A stretch of 64,000 nucleotides of DNA from Thomasclavelia ramosa DSM 1402 (GCF_014131695.1 NZ_CP036346.1:2170001-2234000); one strand, 5' to 3'. Counted from the first letter of the stretch, positions 35,418 to 44,860 are shown. Notes: a model not told the origin generated them from the sequence alone. Numbers and translations: made by a program.

Positions 35418-35633
35418 ATGAAAAAAGTGTGCCCAGTTTGTCAAACCACGCTTAAAACTAACTGCTTTATTAAGGATAATGGCATTTCTACACTTAGCTA
35501 TTTAGAACTTATTATTAAAGATGATGATTTCAAAAAAACTAATTATGAATTGAAAAGCTGCTATTGTCCTAACTGCGGTCATGTTGAATTTTTTGTTGAT
35601 TTAAATAATCCTGAAAAAAATAAAAATGATTGA
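35418..35633 (+). CDS. Small zinc-ribbon protein
   Basis: 71 residues after AGAGGTGAC. Two CxxC pairs, KKVCPVCQTTL at the N-terminus and CYCPNCGHVEFF near residue 50, form a zinc ribbon; the region between them is helical. Similar short proteins are common in Firmicutes and have no known function. It ends in a terminator shared with the convergent yitT gene. Confidence 0.85.
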   Translation: MKKVCPVCQTTLKTNCFIKDNGISTLSYLELIIKDDDFKKTNYELKSCYCPNCGHVEFFVDLNNPEKNKND

Positions 35634-35650
35634 TCACAAAAAGTACAACA

Positions 35651-35678
35651 AAAAAAGAAATCTTATGATTTCTTTTTT
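35651..35678. terminator. Bidirectional terminator between zinc-ribbon gene and yitT
   Basis: Twelve-base stem AAAAAAGAAATC / GATTTCTTTTTT with loop TTAT; the yitT stop codon touches the right arm. Confidence 0.82.
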
Positions 35679-36535
35679 TATAAATCAATTGGTGGCAACG
35701 TGAAACCACGCCCCCTTACACTATGAGTAGCATTACTAATAATAAATGCAGTTGGATCAATCGCTAAAATCATGTCATTTAATAAATGCAGCTCACGTTT
35801 CGACACAACAGCCATTACCGCATATTGATTTTTTTGATGATATCCAGTTGTAACATTTAATAATGTACAGCCACGATTAATATCCTCAAAAACAATTTTT
35901 CGGATTTCCTGCCATTTAGGAGAAATAACAGTTACTTGTACTTTAGTTTCCCCCAACATCATAACTTGATCCATCACAATCGTTGTAATAATCACTACTG
36001 TAATTCCATATAAAACCTGTTCAATTGTAATTGGACAAAAAATCACCTGAAAAAGCAAAATTGCACAGTCAAATATATTAATCAGCCAGGCAACTGAAAA
36101 GCCGGTTTTTTTATTAACAATCAATGGAGGAATGTCCATTCCCCCAGTACTGGCTCCAACTCTTAAAACTAGTCCTAACCCTAAGCCAATACATAATCCG
36201 GCATATAGAGTTGATAATAAAGCATCACTAGTAATCGTTGATAAAGCAGGTACGCGTTCTAAAATTGCTAAAAAAGTTGGATATAAAAATGTACTTAACA
36301 AGGTTCCAGCTGCAAACTTTTTACCAAAGTAAAAATAACCAACAACAAACATTACAATATTTATTGCATACACAGTATAGGAAATATTTATTCCTGTCAA
36401 TGATTTGACAGCAATCCCGATACCTGAAGCACCACCTGTAATCAACCCAACCGGGGTAATAAAAGCACAGATTCCTAACGCTAAAATAAAATTACCGACA
36501 ATAATAATCAGTGTTTCATAAATATGCTTCTTCAC
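35678..36535 (-). CDS. YitT-family membrane protein
   Basis: 285 residues: five transmembrane helices in the first ~175 (GNFILALGICAFITPVGLIT, GGASGIGIAVKSLTG, YAINIVMFVVGYFYFGKKF, YAGLCIGLGLGLVLRVGAST, GGMDIPPLIV) and the C-terminal DUF2179 domain (GCTLLNVTTGYHQKNQYAVM). The family is widespread in Firmicutes and its transport substrate is not established. It starts 13 bases after prfB and is probably cotranscribed with it. Confidence 0.92.
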   Translation of the reverse strand: MKKHIYETLIIIVGNFILALGICAFITPVGLITGGASGIGIAVKSLTGINISYTVYAINIVMFVVGYFYFGKKFAAGTLLSTFLYPTFLAILERVPALSTITSDALLSTLYAGLCIGLGLGLVLRVGASTGGMDIPPLIVNKKTGFSVAWLINIFDCAILLFQVIFCPITIEQVLYGITVVIITTIVMDQVMMLGETKVQVTVISPKWQEIRKIVFEDINRGCTLLNVTTGYHQKNQYAVMAVVSKRELHLLNDMILAIDPTAFIISNATHSVRGRGFTLPPIDL

Positions 36536-36548
36536 GATGTCGTCCTCC

Positions 36549-37646
36549 TTACAATGCTGATTTTAAATAGGCATATATAAATCCATCAAGATCCCCATCT
36601 AAAACAGCTTTGGGATTATTAGATTCATATCCACTACGATTATCTTTCACTAGCGAATACGGATGAAGTACATATGATCTAATTTGTGAACCCCATGCTA
36701 TTTCTTTTTGCTCTCCTTTTAATTCTTTTAATTCACTAGCTTGTTTTTCCAGCATCAACTGATATAACTTGCTTTTTAACATTACCATTGCTTGTTCACG
36801 GTTTTGAATTTGACTTCGCTGGCTTTGACAGGTTACAACAATATTAGTAGGTAAATGTGTAATTCGAACTGCTGAATCAGTTTTGTTGATGTGTTGACCA
36901 CCGGCTCCACTAGCTCGATAAGTATCTATTTTCAAGTCAGTACTTTGAATCTCAATTTCAATCTCGTTATTAAATTCGGGCATTACATCAACCGATGCGA
37001 ACGAAGTATGACGGCGTTTTGCTGAATCAAAAGGTGATAAGCGCACTAAACGATGAACTCCCTTTTCTGCCTTTAAATGTCCATATACATTATCCCCTTT
37101 TATTAACATTGTAACCGATTTTATTCCTGCCACATCACCATCTAAATAATCTAAAACCTCGACTTTCCAGCCTTTATTAGCAGCATAACGTTGATACATC
37201 CTAAATAACATTTCTGCCCAGTCTTGACTCTCTGTTCCACCTGCTCCAGGATGAATTTCAACGATTGCGTTTAAATCGTCATGTTCACCAGACAATAACA
37301 TCATTGTCTCAAATTTTGATAATTCTTTTTCAAAAACAGTATAATCACTTTCAAGAATTTCCTTAAATTCTTGATCCTCAGTATTCTTTACAAGCTCATA
37401 TGTTTCATCTAAACTAGTTAATGTCGTTTCTAATAAATCATATTGATCAGTTGTTTTTTTCATCTTATTTAACTTATCATAAGTCACTTTAGCTTTATTA
37501 GCATCATCCCAAAATCCCTCTTGTAGTGTGATTACGGTGAGCCCCTCAATCTCTCGACGATATGCTTCAATATCAATTGATTGATAAAACTCCGTCATTA
37601 ATAAATGGGCTTTAGTAAGCCCATTTTTAATTTCGTATAATTCCAT
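36549..37646 (-). CDS. prfB: Peptide chain release factor 2
   Basis: 365 residues in one continuous frame. The RF2 anticodon-like motif SPF is at 204-206 (RLSPFDSAKRRHTSF) and the catalytic GGQ at 249-251 (SGAGGQHINKTDSAV). It releases peptides at UGA and UAA. Most bacteria encode RF2 with a programmed +1 frameshift near codon 25, but here the region (EFYQSIDIEAYR) has no in-frame stop or CTTTGA slip site. Its start overlaps the last base of secA, as expected for the secA-prfB pair. Confidence 0.97.
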   Translation of the reverse strand: MELYEIKNGLTKAHLLMTEFYQSIDIEAYRREIEGLTVITLQEGFWDDANKAKVTYDKLNKMKKTTDQYDLLETTLTSLDETYELVKNTEDQEFKEILESDYTVFEKELSKFETMMLLSGEHDDLNAIVEIHPGAGGTESQDWAEMLFRMYQRYAANKGWKVEVLDYLDGDVAGIKSVTMLIKGDNVYGHLKAEKGVHRLVRLSPFDSAKRRHTSFASVDVMPEFNNEIEIEIQSTDLKIDTYRASGAGGQHINKTDSAVRITHLPTNIVVTCQSQRSQIQNREQAMVMLKSKLYQLMLEKQASELKELKGEQKEIAWGSQIRSYVLHPYSLVKDNRSGYESNNPKAVLDGDLDGFIYAYLKSAL

Positions 37647-40279
37647 TACTTAAATGTAAGTTCCATCTTTAGATGAGGGATAGTTTGTTCTACTTCACTA
37701 CCAGGACGGATTCCCATATGGACAATATTACGAGAAATTGCATCTGCAATACTTGATGTCATTTGTTCAAACATGTAGAAAGCTTCTTCTGTATATTCAG
37801 CTAAAGGATCTTTTTGCGCATAAGCTCTTAAATAAATACCATTACGTAATTTAGTCATAGCATCAATATGATTGATCCAAGTATAGTCAATCACTCCTAA
37901 AAGAATACTTCTTTCATATTGTAATTTCTTTTCTGGCTCTAACTCTTTATTAAAACGACTAATATACTGATTGAAAACTAAATCCGTTAATGTTTCAATT
38001 AATTTTTGTGGATCTTTTTGTAATGCTTCACAGTTACTAGCTTCTACTTCAACTAATAACATATAGTTTTTAGCAACAAAATCAACAACTCCAGCAACAT
38101 CTACAATATCATCTTTTCCATCATGTTTTGTAAATTGGCGGACAGTCATTTCTATTGCTTGATTAAACATTCCTTTAACGATAGCATCCAAATTTTCTTC
38201 AGACATAATATCATCACGCTCTTTATACATGATTTCACGTTGTTGACGCATTACATCATCATACTCAAGAATATGTTTACGAGAATCGAAGTTTTGACCT
38301 TCAACACGTTTTTGAGCACCTTCAATTGCTTTAGTAACCATTTTATTTTCAATTGCTTGATCATCTTCTAAATAATCTGTAAATGATTTTAATCTTTCTC
38401 CAGCGAAACGTTCCATTAAATCATCTTCAAATGATACATAGAAAACCGAATAACCAGGATCTCCTTGACGACCAGAACGTCCTCGCAACTGATTATCAAT
38501 ACGGCGAGATTCATGGCGTTCTGAACCAATTACTGCTAAACCGCCAATTTCAGCAACACCTTCACCTAATTTAATATCGGTACCGCGACCAGCCATGTTG
38601 GTGGCGATCGTTACCGCTCCACGTTGTCCAGCTTTTTCAATAATTTCAGCTTCTTTAGCATGATTTTTAGCGTTCAAAACGTTATGTCTTATTTTACGAC
38701 GATCTAACATTTTTGATAATACTTCAGATGTTTCAACAGAAACAGTCCCAATCAAAATCGGTTGACCATATGAATTACGAGCTTCTACTTCTTCACATAA
38801 AGCTTTGAATTTATTAGCTCTAGTAGAATAAATCTTATCATTGCGATCATCACGAATAACTGGACGGTTAGTTGGAATCTCAATAACACGCATATTATAA
38901 ATCAATCTAAATTCTTCTTCTTCAGTTTTAGCTGTTCCTGTCATCCCTGCTAATTTATTAAATAATCTAAAGAAATTTTGATAAGTAATTGTTGCTCTAG
39001 TTTCTGTTTCTTCTTTAATTGGAACACCTTCTTTAGCTTCGATTGCTTGATGTAATCCATCAGAATAAGCACGACCAGGCATAACACGACCTGTAAATTG
39101 GTCAATAATCATAATTTTTGCATTACGAATATCACGAGTACCATCTTCTGTAGCAACCATATATTCAACATCGCGAGTCATTGTATAGTTAGCTTTCAAA
39201 GCTTGATTAATATGATGCACTAATGCAGTATGTTGTGGGTCATATAGGTTATCCAACTTAAAACCTTTTTCAGCTTTAGCAATTCCATCAGGTGTTAAAG
39301 CAACCGTCTTACTTTCGATATCAACTTCATAATCTTTATCTTGTTTCAAAGATTTAACAAAACGGTCAGCTTGTAAATATAACGCTGCTGTATTTTTACG
39401 ACCACCAGAAATAATTAATGGTGTTCTTGATTCATCGATTAAAATTGAATCGACCTCATCGACAAGGGCATAATTTAACCCTTTTACTAATACTTTATCC
39501 TCTAAACGAGTTACCATGTTATCTCTTAAATAATCAAATCCTAATTCGGCATTGGTTGTATACGTAACATCACACCCATGAGCTTCTTGTTTTTGTTCAG
39601 GTGTTAGCTCCCGTTTATTCAATCCAACTGTTAATCCCAAAAAGTTAAATACTTTGCCATTATTTACAGCATCACGTCCTGCTAAGTAATCATTAACAGT
39701 AACAACGTGAACACCATTACCAGTTAAAGCATTTAAATATACTGGAAAAATCGAAGTTAATGTTTTACCTTCACCAGTCTTCATCTCTGCAATATCACCT
39801 TCATGTAATGTGATACCACCCATCAACTGTACTTTGAAAGCTTTTAGGCCTAATTGACGATAAGCAGCTTCACGAACTGTAGCATAGGCATCAATAATTA
39901 TGTCATCAAGCGTTTTACCATTAGCTAGAGCCTCTTTGAAAATACTAGTTTGACCCGCTAATTCTTCATCACTCATCGCTGCATATTTTGATTCTAAAGC
40001 AATTACTTCGTCAGCCATTTTATCTAATTTTTTTAATTGTTTTCGTTCATCGTCAAAAACACCTTTAATTCTCCCAATAAAGCTTTTTTTTGTTGAATGT
40101 GGTGTTGTATTAAATGGAATTACTTCACCATTATAGATTCCTTGGAAATCTTCAACCTTTATATCTTCACCGGTTTGATCTTGCAAATCAACGATATTTG
40201 TTACTGCTTCAGGATTTAATCCCTCTTTTTCATTTTTCTTTTTTAACTCTTTTCTTATTTGCTCTTTTCTACTAGCCAT
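37646..40279 (-). CDS. secA: Preprotein translocase ATPase SecA with N-terminal extension
   Basis: 877 residues. SecA motor motifs are clear: GEGKTLTSIFPVYLNAL, VDEVDSILIDESRTPLIISG, NMAGRGTDIKLG and QLRGRSGRQGDPG. Normal SecA would begin near residue 67 (FIGRIKGVFDDERKQLKKLD); the first ~66 residues are an extra, charged, low-hydrophobicity segment. The ATG at 40279 is the only one with a ribosome binding site (GAGGAG, 8 bases). The C-terminus ends VEQTIPHLKMELTFK, without the zinc-binding CPCGSGKK tail. Drives protein export through SecYEG. Confidence 0.96.
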   Translation of the reverse strand: MASRKEQIRKELKKKNEKEGLNPEAVTNIVDLQDQTGEDIKVEDFQGIYNGEVIPFNTTPHSTKKSFIGRIKGVFDDERKQLKKLDKMADEVIALESKYAAMSDEELAGQTSIFKEALANGKTLDDIIIDAYATVREAAYRQLGLKAFKVQLMGGITLHEGDIAEMKTGEGKTLTSIFPVYLNALTGNGVHVVTVNDYLAGRDAVNNGKVFNFLGLTVGLNKRELTPEQKQEAHGCDVTYTTNAELGFDYLRDNMVTRLEDKVLVKGLNYALVDEVDSILIDESRTPLIISGGRKNTAALYLQADRFVKSLKQDKDYEVDIESKTVALTPDGIAKAEKGFKLDNLYDPQHTALVHHINQALKANYTMTRDVEYMVATEDGTRDIRNAKIMIIDQFTGRVMPGRAYSDGLHQAIEAKEGVPIKEETETRATITYQNFFRLFNKLAGMTGTAKTEEEEFRLIYNMRVIEIPTNRPVIRDDRNDKIYSTRANKFKALCEEVEARNSYGQPILIGTVSVETSEVLSKMLDRRKIRHNVLNAKNHAKEAEIIEKAGQRGAVTIATNMAGRGTDIKLGEGVAEIGGLAVIGSERHESRRIDNQLRGRSGRQGDPGYSVFYVSFEDDLMERFAGERLKSFTDYLEDDQAIENKMVTKAIEGAQKRVEGQNFDSRKHILEYDDVMRQQREIMYKERDDIMSEENLDAIVKGMFNQAIEMTVRQFTKHDGKDDIVDVAGVVDFVAKNYMLLVEVEASNCEALQKDPQKLIETLTDLVFNQYISRFNKELEPEKKLQYERSILLGVIDYTWINHIDAMTKLRNGIYLRAYAQKDPLAEYTEEAFYMFEQMTSSIADAISRNIVHMGIRPGSEVEQTIPHLKMELTFK

Positions 40280-40315
40280 GAAATACGCTCCTCTTTAATA
40301 GGTTTAGTCTACCGT

Positions 40316-40344
40316 ATTATAACATTTAAATATATTATTTTAAA
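40316..40344 (-). promoter_or_regulatory. secA promoter
   Basis: Minus strand TTTAAA (40344-40339), 17-base spacer, extended TGTTATAAT with TATAAT at 40321-40316, 37 bases before the start codon. Confidence 0.65.
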
Positions 40345-40355
40345 GTCCAAATTAA

Positions 40356-40380
40356 AAGACAAGGTTTTATCCCTTGTCTT
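40356..40380 (-). terminator. Terminator of the cold-shock gene
   Basis: Nine-base stem AAGACAAGG / CCTTGTCTT followed on the minus strand by TTAATTT. The csp stop codon (40379-40381) overlaps it. Confidence 0.8.
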
Positions 40381-40576
40381 AGATTTTAACAACATGTTTT
40401 GCTTGCATCCCACGGTCACTTTGATAAAGCTCAAATTCTACTAGTTCACCTTCATTTAAAGTCTTATACCCATCTTGAGTTATTTGACTATAATGAACAA
40501 ATACATCTTTGCCTTCACCACGATCAATGAATCCAAAACCTTTTTCTGCGTTAAACCATTTCACTTTTCCTTGCAT
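40379..40576 (-). CDS. Cold-shock protein (CspA family)
   Basis: 65 residues from the ATG at 40576 after GGGGTGA. Five-stranded OB-fold with RNP1 KGFGFI and RNP2 VFVHYS; starts [18 protein letters not shown]. Binds single-stranded RNA or DNA and acts as an RNA chaperone. A single gene with its own terminator; no other cold-shock gene is in view. Confidence 0.95.
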   Translation of the reverse strand: MQGKVKWFNAEKGFGFIDRGEGKDVFVHYSQITQDGYKTLNEGELVEFELYQSDRGMQAKHVVKI

Positions 40577-40677
40577 CTCATTCACCCCTTTAATAATATG
40601 GTCAATGTTAGTATATTATTATTGTTTTCAAAGATGAATTCATTTCACTCGACAAAGTTTGCCAATATAAGAATTTT

Positions 40678-40695
40678 GTTCTATTTTGATAGAAC
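40678..40695. repeat. Inverted repeat in the csp-comFA gap
   Basis: GTTCTAT-TTTG-ATAGAAC, perfect seven-base arms. The 270-base gap between csp and comFA (40577-40846) otherwise shows no gene or clear promoter. Confidence 0.35.
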
Positions 40696-40846
40696 TGTTG
40701 TCGCGTCAAGTATAAATTCGGTAATCAAAGTCGATATATGCTCTATTTTCATTTAAAAAAAATAAAACTTTCTTGAAACAAATTTAGCATCAAGTTGAGA
40801 CCCTTTTATTAGCATCTTGAGTTACAATATAAGTGGGTGATATAAG

Positions 40847-41950
40847 ATGATTTGTCCACGATGTAAGAATCAAGATTCACAATATTTTTATACTTTCAAA
40901 AATATTACTTATTGCCGTAAGTGCGTTAAGATCGGTTCAACTTGTTTTTCTCCTTCACAGTTACCTTCTATTATTAAGACAGTTGATTATCAGCTCGACT
41001 ACGAATTAACACCATTACAAAATAATATTTCCAGACAATTACTTCAACGTTATCAACAGCATCTCAACACTTCCCTTAAAGCGGTTTGTGGTGCCGGTAA
41101 AACAGAAATAACTTATGAGGTCATTAAATATGCACTAAACCAGGGGCAGCGAGTCTGCTTTACTACACCGCGAAAAGAACTAGTAATTGAATTAGCAAAG
41201 CGATTGCAAAGTCAATTCAAAAATATTTCAATAACCACTGTTTATGGCGGTCATAGTGAATTGGTAGATGGGCAATTTATTATTTGTACTACTCATCAGT
41301 TATATCGCTATCCCCAATATTTTGACTTATTAATTTTAGACGAATTGGATGCTTTCCCTTACGTAAATAACGAAGTCTTAATTGGTCTACTCCAAAACAG
41401 CATTAAAGGCAACTATATTTATATGTCTGCAACTCTAACCAATCAACCAGATTTATTAATGACCAAACGATATCATGGTTATCTTCTAGATGTTCCCAAG
41501 TGCTATCTAACTTCATCTTTGGTAATGTATCTTTGGGCAATTAAAAAAATTAGAGATTTTGTCAGAAAGAAAAAACCCGTACTTGTTTATGTTCCCACCA
41601 TACAATTAACAAATACAGTTGCCCGCATCTTTAAACTGTTTAAACTTAAAAGTCATGCTATCAGCTCTAACACTAAAGATATTCAAAAATTTATAGAACG
41701 TCTTAGACATCATCAATTAGATGTTTTAGTTACAACGACTATTTTAGAGCGCGGCATCACCATCGATAATGTTCAAGTAATTATTTTATACGGCAATAAT
41801 CGGATATATACAACTGCTACATTGATTCAAATATGTGGACGAGTAGGTCGTAAAACAGCACATCCCAGTGGAAGTATTAGTATTTTTACTCCATACAAGA
41901 CCAGGGCAATTAAAGAGTGTCTCAAAACAATCAAGCAGGACAATGCTTAA
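40847..41950 (+). CDS. comFA: Competence helicase ComFA
   Basis: 367 residues, shorter than B. subtilis ComFA (463). Four cysteines in the N-terminal zinc domain (MICPRCKN and CRKCVK), then a DEAD-like helicase: Walker A VCGAGKTEITYE, DEAH-like motif LILDELDAFPYV, SATL, and motif VI TLIQICGRVGRKT. ComFA helps to pull transforming DNA strands across the membrane. Start follows GGGTGAT. Overlaps comFC by 34 bases. Indicates a potential for natural competence. Confidence 0.92.
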   Translation: MICPRCKNQDSQYFYTFKNITYCRKCVKIGSTCFSPSQLPSIIKTVDYQLDYELTPLQNNISRQLLQRYQQHLNTSLKAVCGAGKTEITYEVIKYALNQGQRVCFTTPRKELVIELAKRLQSQFKNISITTVYGGHSELVDGQFIICTTHQLYRYPQYFDLLILDELDAFPYVNNEVLIGLLQNSIKGNYIYMSATLTNQPDLLMTKRYHGYLLDVPKCYLTSSLVMYLWAIKKIRDFVRKKKPVLVYVPTIQLTNTVARIFKLFKLKSHAISSNTKDIQKFIERLRHHQLDVLVTTTILERGITIDNVQVIILYGNNRIYTTATLIQICGRVGRKTAHPSGSISIFTPYKTRAIKECLKTIKQDNA

Positions 41951-42546
41951 TCTGTTTTAATGATCTCAATAAATCACCTAGCTTATATCATCTTTATTAT
42001 CATGCTACACTATGTTTTCATTGTCTTAACCAATTTTCAATCTATAATCGAACTCATGACTATCATGGTTACAAACTTACGATTTTATATTACTATAACG
42101 ATTTCTTTAAACAATTGTTATTTCAATATAAAGGACAAGGTGATTATGCTTTAAAAGATGCTTTTTTGAATGCATATCCTCATTTTAAAACCAAATATCG
42201 GCGTCATCTCATCGCGCTTGTTCCCAGCAGCCAACAAGACGATCTAAGACGAGGTTTTAACCCAAATGAAATGATTGTAAGAAGTTTTAGTAATCATATT
42301 TTTACTGGTTTATACAAAAATTCCGCCTATAAACAGACCAGCCAAACTGATCGCAGTCAAGTAAGTCAGATTATCAAGATTAAAGATGGTCAGCGGTTAT
42401 ATAATCAAAATGTGATAATTTTTGATGATGTTATTACCTCAGGCAATACTATTATGACTTGTGCAAAAGTTATCAGTTCCTATCAGCCCAAAACAATTAG
42501 TATAATCGTTATGGCAAGTAATCAATTAGATAAATTATTTAAATAA
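41917..42546 (+). CDS. comFC: ComFC-like phosphoribosyltransferase-fold protein
   Basis: 209 residues from a GTG start inside the end of comFA; no better ATG lies before the conserved region. An N-terminal zinc-binding part has CLICFNDL and CFHCLNQF. The C-terminal part carries the PRPP-loop-like motif VIIFDDVITSGNTIMTC, and ALVPSSQQDDLRRGFNPNEM precedes it. ComFC is needed for DNA uptake in competent bacteria. Cotranscribed with comFA. Confidence 0.9.
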   Translation: MSQNNQAGQCLICFNDLNKSPSLYHLYYHATLCFHCLNQFSIYNRTHDYHGYKLTILYYYNDFFKQLLFQYKGQGDYALKDAFLNAYPHFKTKYRRHLIALVPSSQQDDLRRGFNPNEMIVRSFSNHIFTGLYKNSAYKQTSQTDRSQVSQIIKIKDGQRLYNQNVIIFDDVITSGNTIMTCAKVISSYQPKTISIIVMASNQLDKLFK

Positions 42547-42635
42547 ATATTACACACTAAAACTTGTGTTTTACCACTAATAATATCGTTTTAAATAACC
42601 ATTAAATATAGTGTAACGTAAATACTTTTCTACTT

Positions 42636-42665
42636 AAAGGGCAAGAATTTAATTTCTTGCCCTTT
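42636..42665 (+). terminator. Terminator of comFA-comFC
   Basis: Twelve-base stem AAAGGGCAAGAA / TTCTTGCCCTTT with loop TTTAAT, then TATT. It lies 90 bases after the comFC stop. Confidence 0.78.
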
Positions 42666-42705
42666 TATTCCTTATTTTTTAATCATATTTATCTTTAAGC
42701 AAAAA

Positions 42706-42721
42706 AAGTGGCTGCCCACTT
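42706..42721 (-). terminator. Terminator of the MarR gene
   Basis: Six-base stem AAGTGG / CCACTT with loop CTGC and a seven-T run on the minus strand. The stop codon (42720-42722) is in the stem. Confidence 0.7.
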
Positions 42722-43175
42722 ATTTTTCTTCTAATGCCTTTTTATAATTATCCAAATCCAACTTAATCTTCTTTAACGTATTAAAGACCCAGTCAACTCG
42801 ATCGTCAGGAATTGCTGATTTGTATAAATCTGCCAATTCATGATGGAACTGTTCATGAATAGCCAATGCTTCATGTCCCTTATCCGTTAACTTTAGATAA
42901 TAAACTCGTTGGTCTTTACTTGATCTCTCTTTAACTAAAAAACCTTTTTCAACTATTTTCTTTACTGCTGTTGTCAATGTTCCCATCGTTACACTTAATG
43001 ACTTAGCCACATTAGTCATTGAAGGAAATTCTACCTTATCCACTGCATCAAGGACATGAGTTTCACTCATCGATAATTCCTTAAATTTGCTCTTCTTGAG
43101 GTACAATTCTTGTATAACCATTGCTTCATTAAAAACATCAACTACTGTCTCGATTGCATCTGAGCGTTTGTCCAT
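42720..43175 (-). CDS. MarR-family regulator (FabT-like)
   Basis: 151 residues from the ATG at 43175, preceded by AAGGAGGTGAT. MarR winged helix with FPSMTNVAKSLSVTMGTLTT and wing ERSSKDQRVYYLKLTDKG; a C-terminal helix provides the dimer. The start AIETVVDVFNEAMVIQELYL resembles FabT, the repressor of fatty-acid synthesis in Firmicutes, but no fab gene is next to it. A palindrome lies in front of the gene. Divergent from the CLC channel gene. Confidence 0.88.
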   Translation of the reverse strand: MDKRSDAIETVVDVFNEAMVIQELYLKKSKFKELSMSETHVLDAVDKVEFPSMTNVAKSLSVTMGTLTTAVKKIVEKGFLVKERSSKDQRVYYLKLTDKGHEALAIHEQFHHELADLYKSAIPDDRVDWVFNTLKKIKLDLDNYKKALEEK

Positions 43176-43216
43176 TCCTATCACCTCCTTAATTGTACAA
43201 TATTTTGTCAATAATT

Positions 43217-43233
43217 GAAACATTTATTGTTTC
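43217..43233. promoter_or_regulatory. Palindrome, putative MarR operator
   Basis: GAAACA-TTTAT-TGTTTC, perfect six-base arms, overlapping a minus-strand promoter (TTTCAA, 17 bases, TACAAT) of the marR gene and lying between the two divergent genes. Confidence 0.5.
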
Positions 43234-43300
43234 TGCTTCAAAACAACCTTTGAATTTTACTACTAATCGTTCTATAATGTCCTAGGAATGGGGAGTAGAT

Positions 43301-44860
43301 ATGAAAAATAGATTAATTAAAACATTAAATATCAAAAGATTTAAATTAGTATTATTACTAGAAGGTTTGCTGGTCGGAATATTAGCGGGATTAGTAATTG
43401 TTGGATATCGAATTTGTTTAACTAATGGAGCTCTTTGGTTACAGCGAATTTTAGCCTATTGTAAACAATCAATATTCACAATAATTATCTGGTTTGTTAT
43501 CCTATTTGTGATAGCACTAGTTGTCACAAAATTACTCGATTGGGAATCATTAATTTCTGGAAGCGGGATTCCACAGCTTGAAGGAGAATTGGCAGGTAAG
43601 ATTGATGCCAAATGGTGGCGAGTTTTGATTGCTAAATTTTTTGGTGGTTTCTTAGCTAATTTTTCTGGTTTAGCCCTTGGTCGTGAAGGTCCTTCAATTC
43701 AATTAGGGGCAATGGTTGGTAAAGGAATTGGTAAAGTTTTAAAACGTGGTAAGACTGAGGAACGCTATTTACTTACTTGTGGTGCCAGTGCCGGATTAGC
43801 AGCTGCTTTTCATGCCCCGCTGGCAGGAGTAATGTTTGCCCTTGAAGAAGTACATAAACATTTTTCTGCCCCACTATTGATTTCAGTGATGACCTCATCA
43901 ATTGCCGCCGATTATCTTATGAGTTCTATTTTAGGAATGGCTCCTGTATTTTCTTTCAATATTCATGGAACTCTGCCTACCCAATACTATTGGATGGTTA
44001 TTATTTTAGGAATCATTTTAGGGCTGCTTGGCGCTTTTTATAATAAAGCCTTACTATTTGTTCAAAGCCTCTATAATCACTCAAAGCATTTAAATAACTA
44101 TACTAAATTATTAATACCTTTTATTTTGGCAGGAATTTTAGGATTCACTGTTCCTCAGCTATTAGGTAGTGGCGATACTTTGGTCGACTTATTAATCGAA
44201 GGAAAATTAACAATGTCCTTAATTCTTCTTTTGCTGGCAGGGAAATTCTTATTTGCAATTACCTGCTTTGGCTCAGGAGCTCCAGGTGGAATTTTCTTCC
44301 CACTATTAGTAATTGGCTGTTTGATTGGTGGTGCTTTTGCTAATATCTCCGTCGATTACTTAGGTTTAGATCCTATTTATATTAATAATTTTATTCTACT
44401 GGCTATGGCTGGTTATTTTACTGCAATTGTAAGGGCTCCAGTGACAGGAATTATTCTGATTTTTGAAATGACAGGTTCTTTAAATCACCTCTTATCAATT
44501 GCTATTGTTACTATCGTTGCTTATGTTGTTGCCGATTTATTAAAATCTAAACCAATTTACGAAAGTTTGTTAGAAAATTTATTAAAGAAAAGAAGTCTTC
44601 CAACTCCACAGGGAGTTGGAGAAAAAGTATTATTAGATTTTATGATTTTACATAATTCTCCATTGGATAATCATTTAGTTAAAGAAATTCAATGGCCTAA
44701 TCACTGCTTGATTGTTTCACTTAGACGTGATGGACAAGAATTCATTCCCCATGGTGACACTTATTTAAAAGCCAGTGATAGTATTATTGTCATGTGTGAT
44801 AAAATAGATGAAAGCTATATTTATGATACTCTTTCAGCTCTAACAACTGAACAAATTTAA
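43301..44860 (+). CDS. CLC-family chloride channel/antiporter with TrkA-C domain
   Basis: 519 residues. CLC selectivity motifs are present: GSGIPQLEGEL near residue 87, GREGPSIQLGAM near 127, and GSGAPGGIFFPLLVIG near 325. Up to 16-18 membrane helices. The external gating Glu in GREGP is present, which fits a proton-coupled antiporter. The last ~80 residues form a TrkA-C domain (LVKEIQWPNHCLIVSLRRDG), a regulatory ligand-binding fold. Start follows GGGGAG. The gene is divergent from the marR gene. Confidence 0.93.
   Translation: MKNRLIKTLNIKRFKLVLLLEGLLVGILAGLVIVGYRICLTNGALWLQRILAYCKQSIFTIIIWFVILFVIALVVTKLLDWESLISGSGIPQLEGELAGKIDAKWWRVLIAKFFGGFLANFSGLALGREGPSIQLGAMVGKGIGKVLKRGKTEERYLLTCGASAGLAAAFHAPLAGVMFALEEVHKHFSAPLLISVMTSSIAADYLMSSILGMAPVFSFNIHGTLPTQYYWMVIILGIILGLLGAFYNKALLFVQSLYNHSKHLNNYTKLLIPFILAGILGFTVPQLLGSGDTLVDLLIEGKLTMSLILLLLAGKFLFAITCFGSGAPGGIFFPLLVIGCLIGGAFANISVDYLGLDPIYINNFILLAMAGYFTAIVRAPVTGIILIFEMTGSLNHLLSIAIVTIVAYVVADLLKSKPIYESLLENLLKKRSLPTPQGVGEKVLLDFMILHNSPLDNHLVKEIQWPNHCLIVSLRRDGQEFIPHGDTYLKASDSIIVMCDKIDESYIYDTLSALTTEQI

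Noticed and set aside
37560-37600. Programmed frameshift site in prfB
   Set aside because: No in-frame TGA and no CTTTGA slip sequence around codon 25; the gene reads straight through.
40577-40846. Short frames in both directions between csp and comFA
   Set aside because: No ribosome binding site or recognisable protein; only an inverted repeat stands out.
40790-40850. SigX or ComK box before comFA
   Set aside because: No TACGAATA-like or paired AAAA-N5-TTTT pattern with correct spacing is present.
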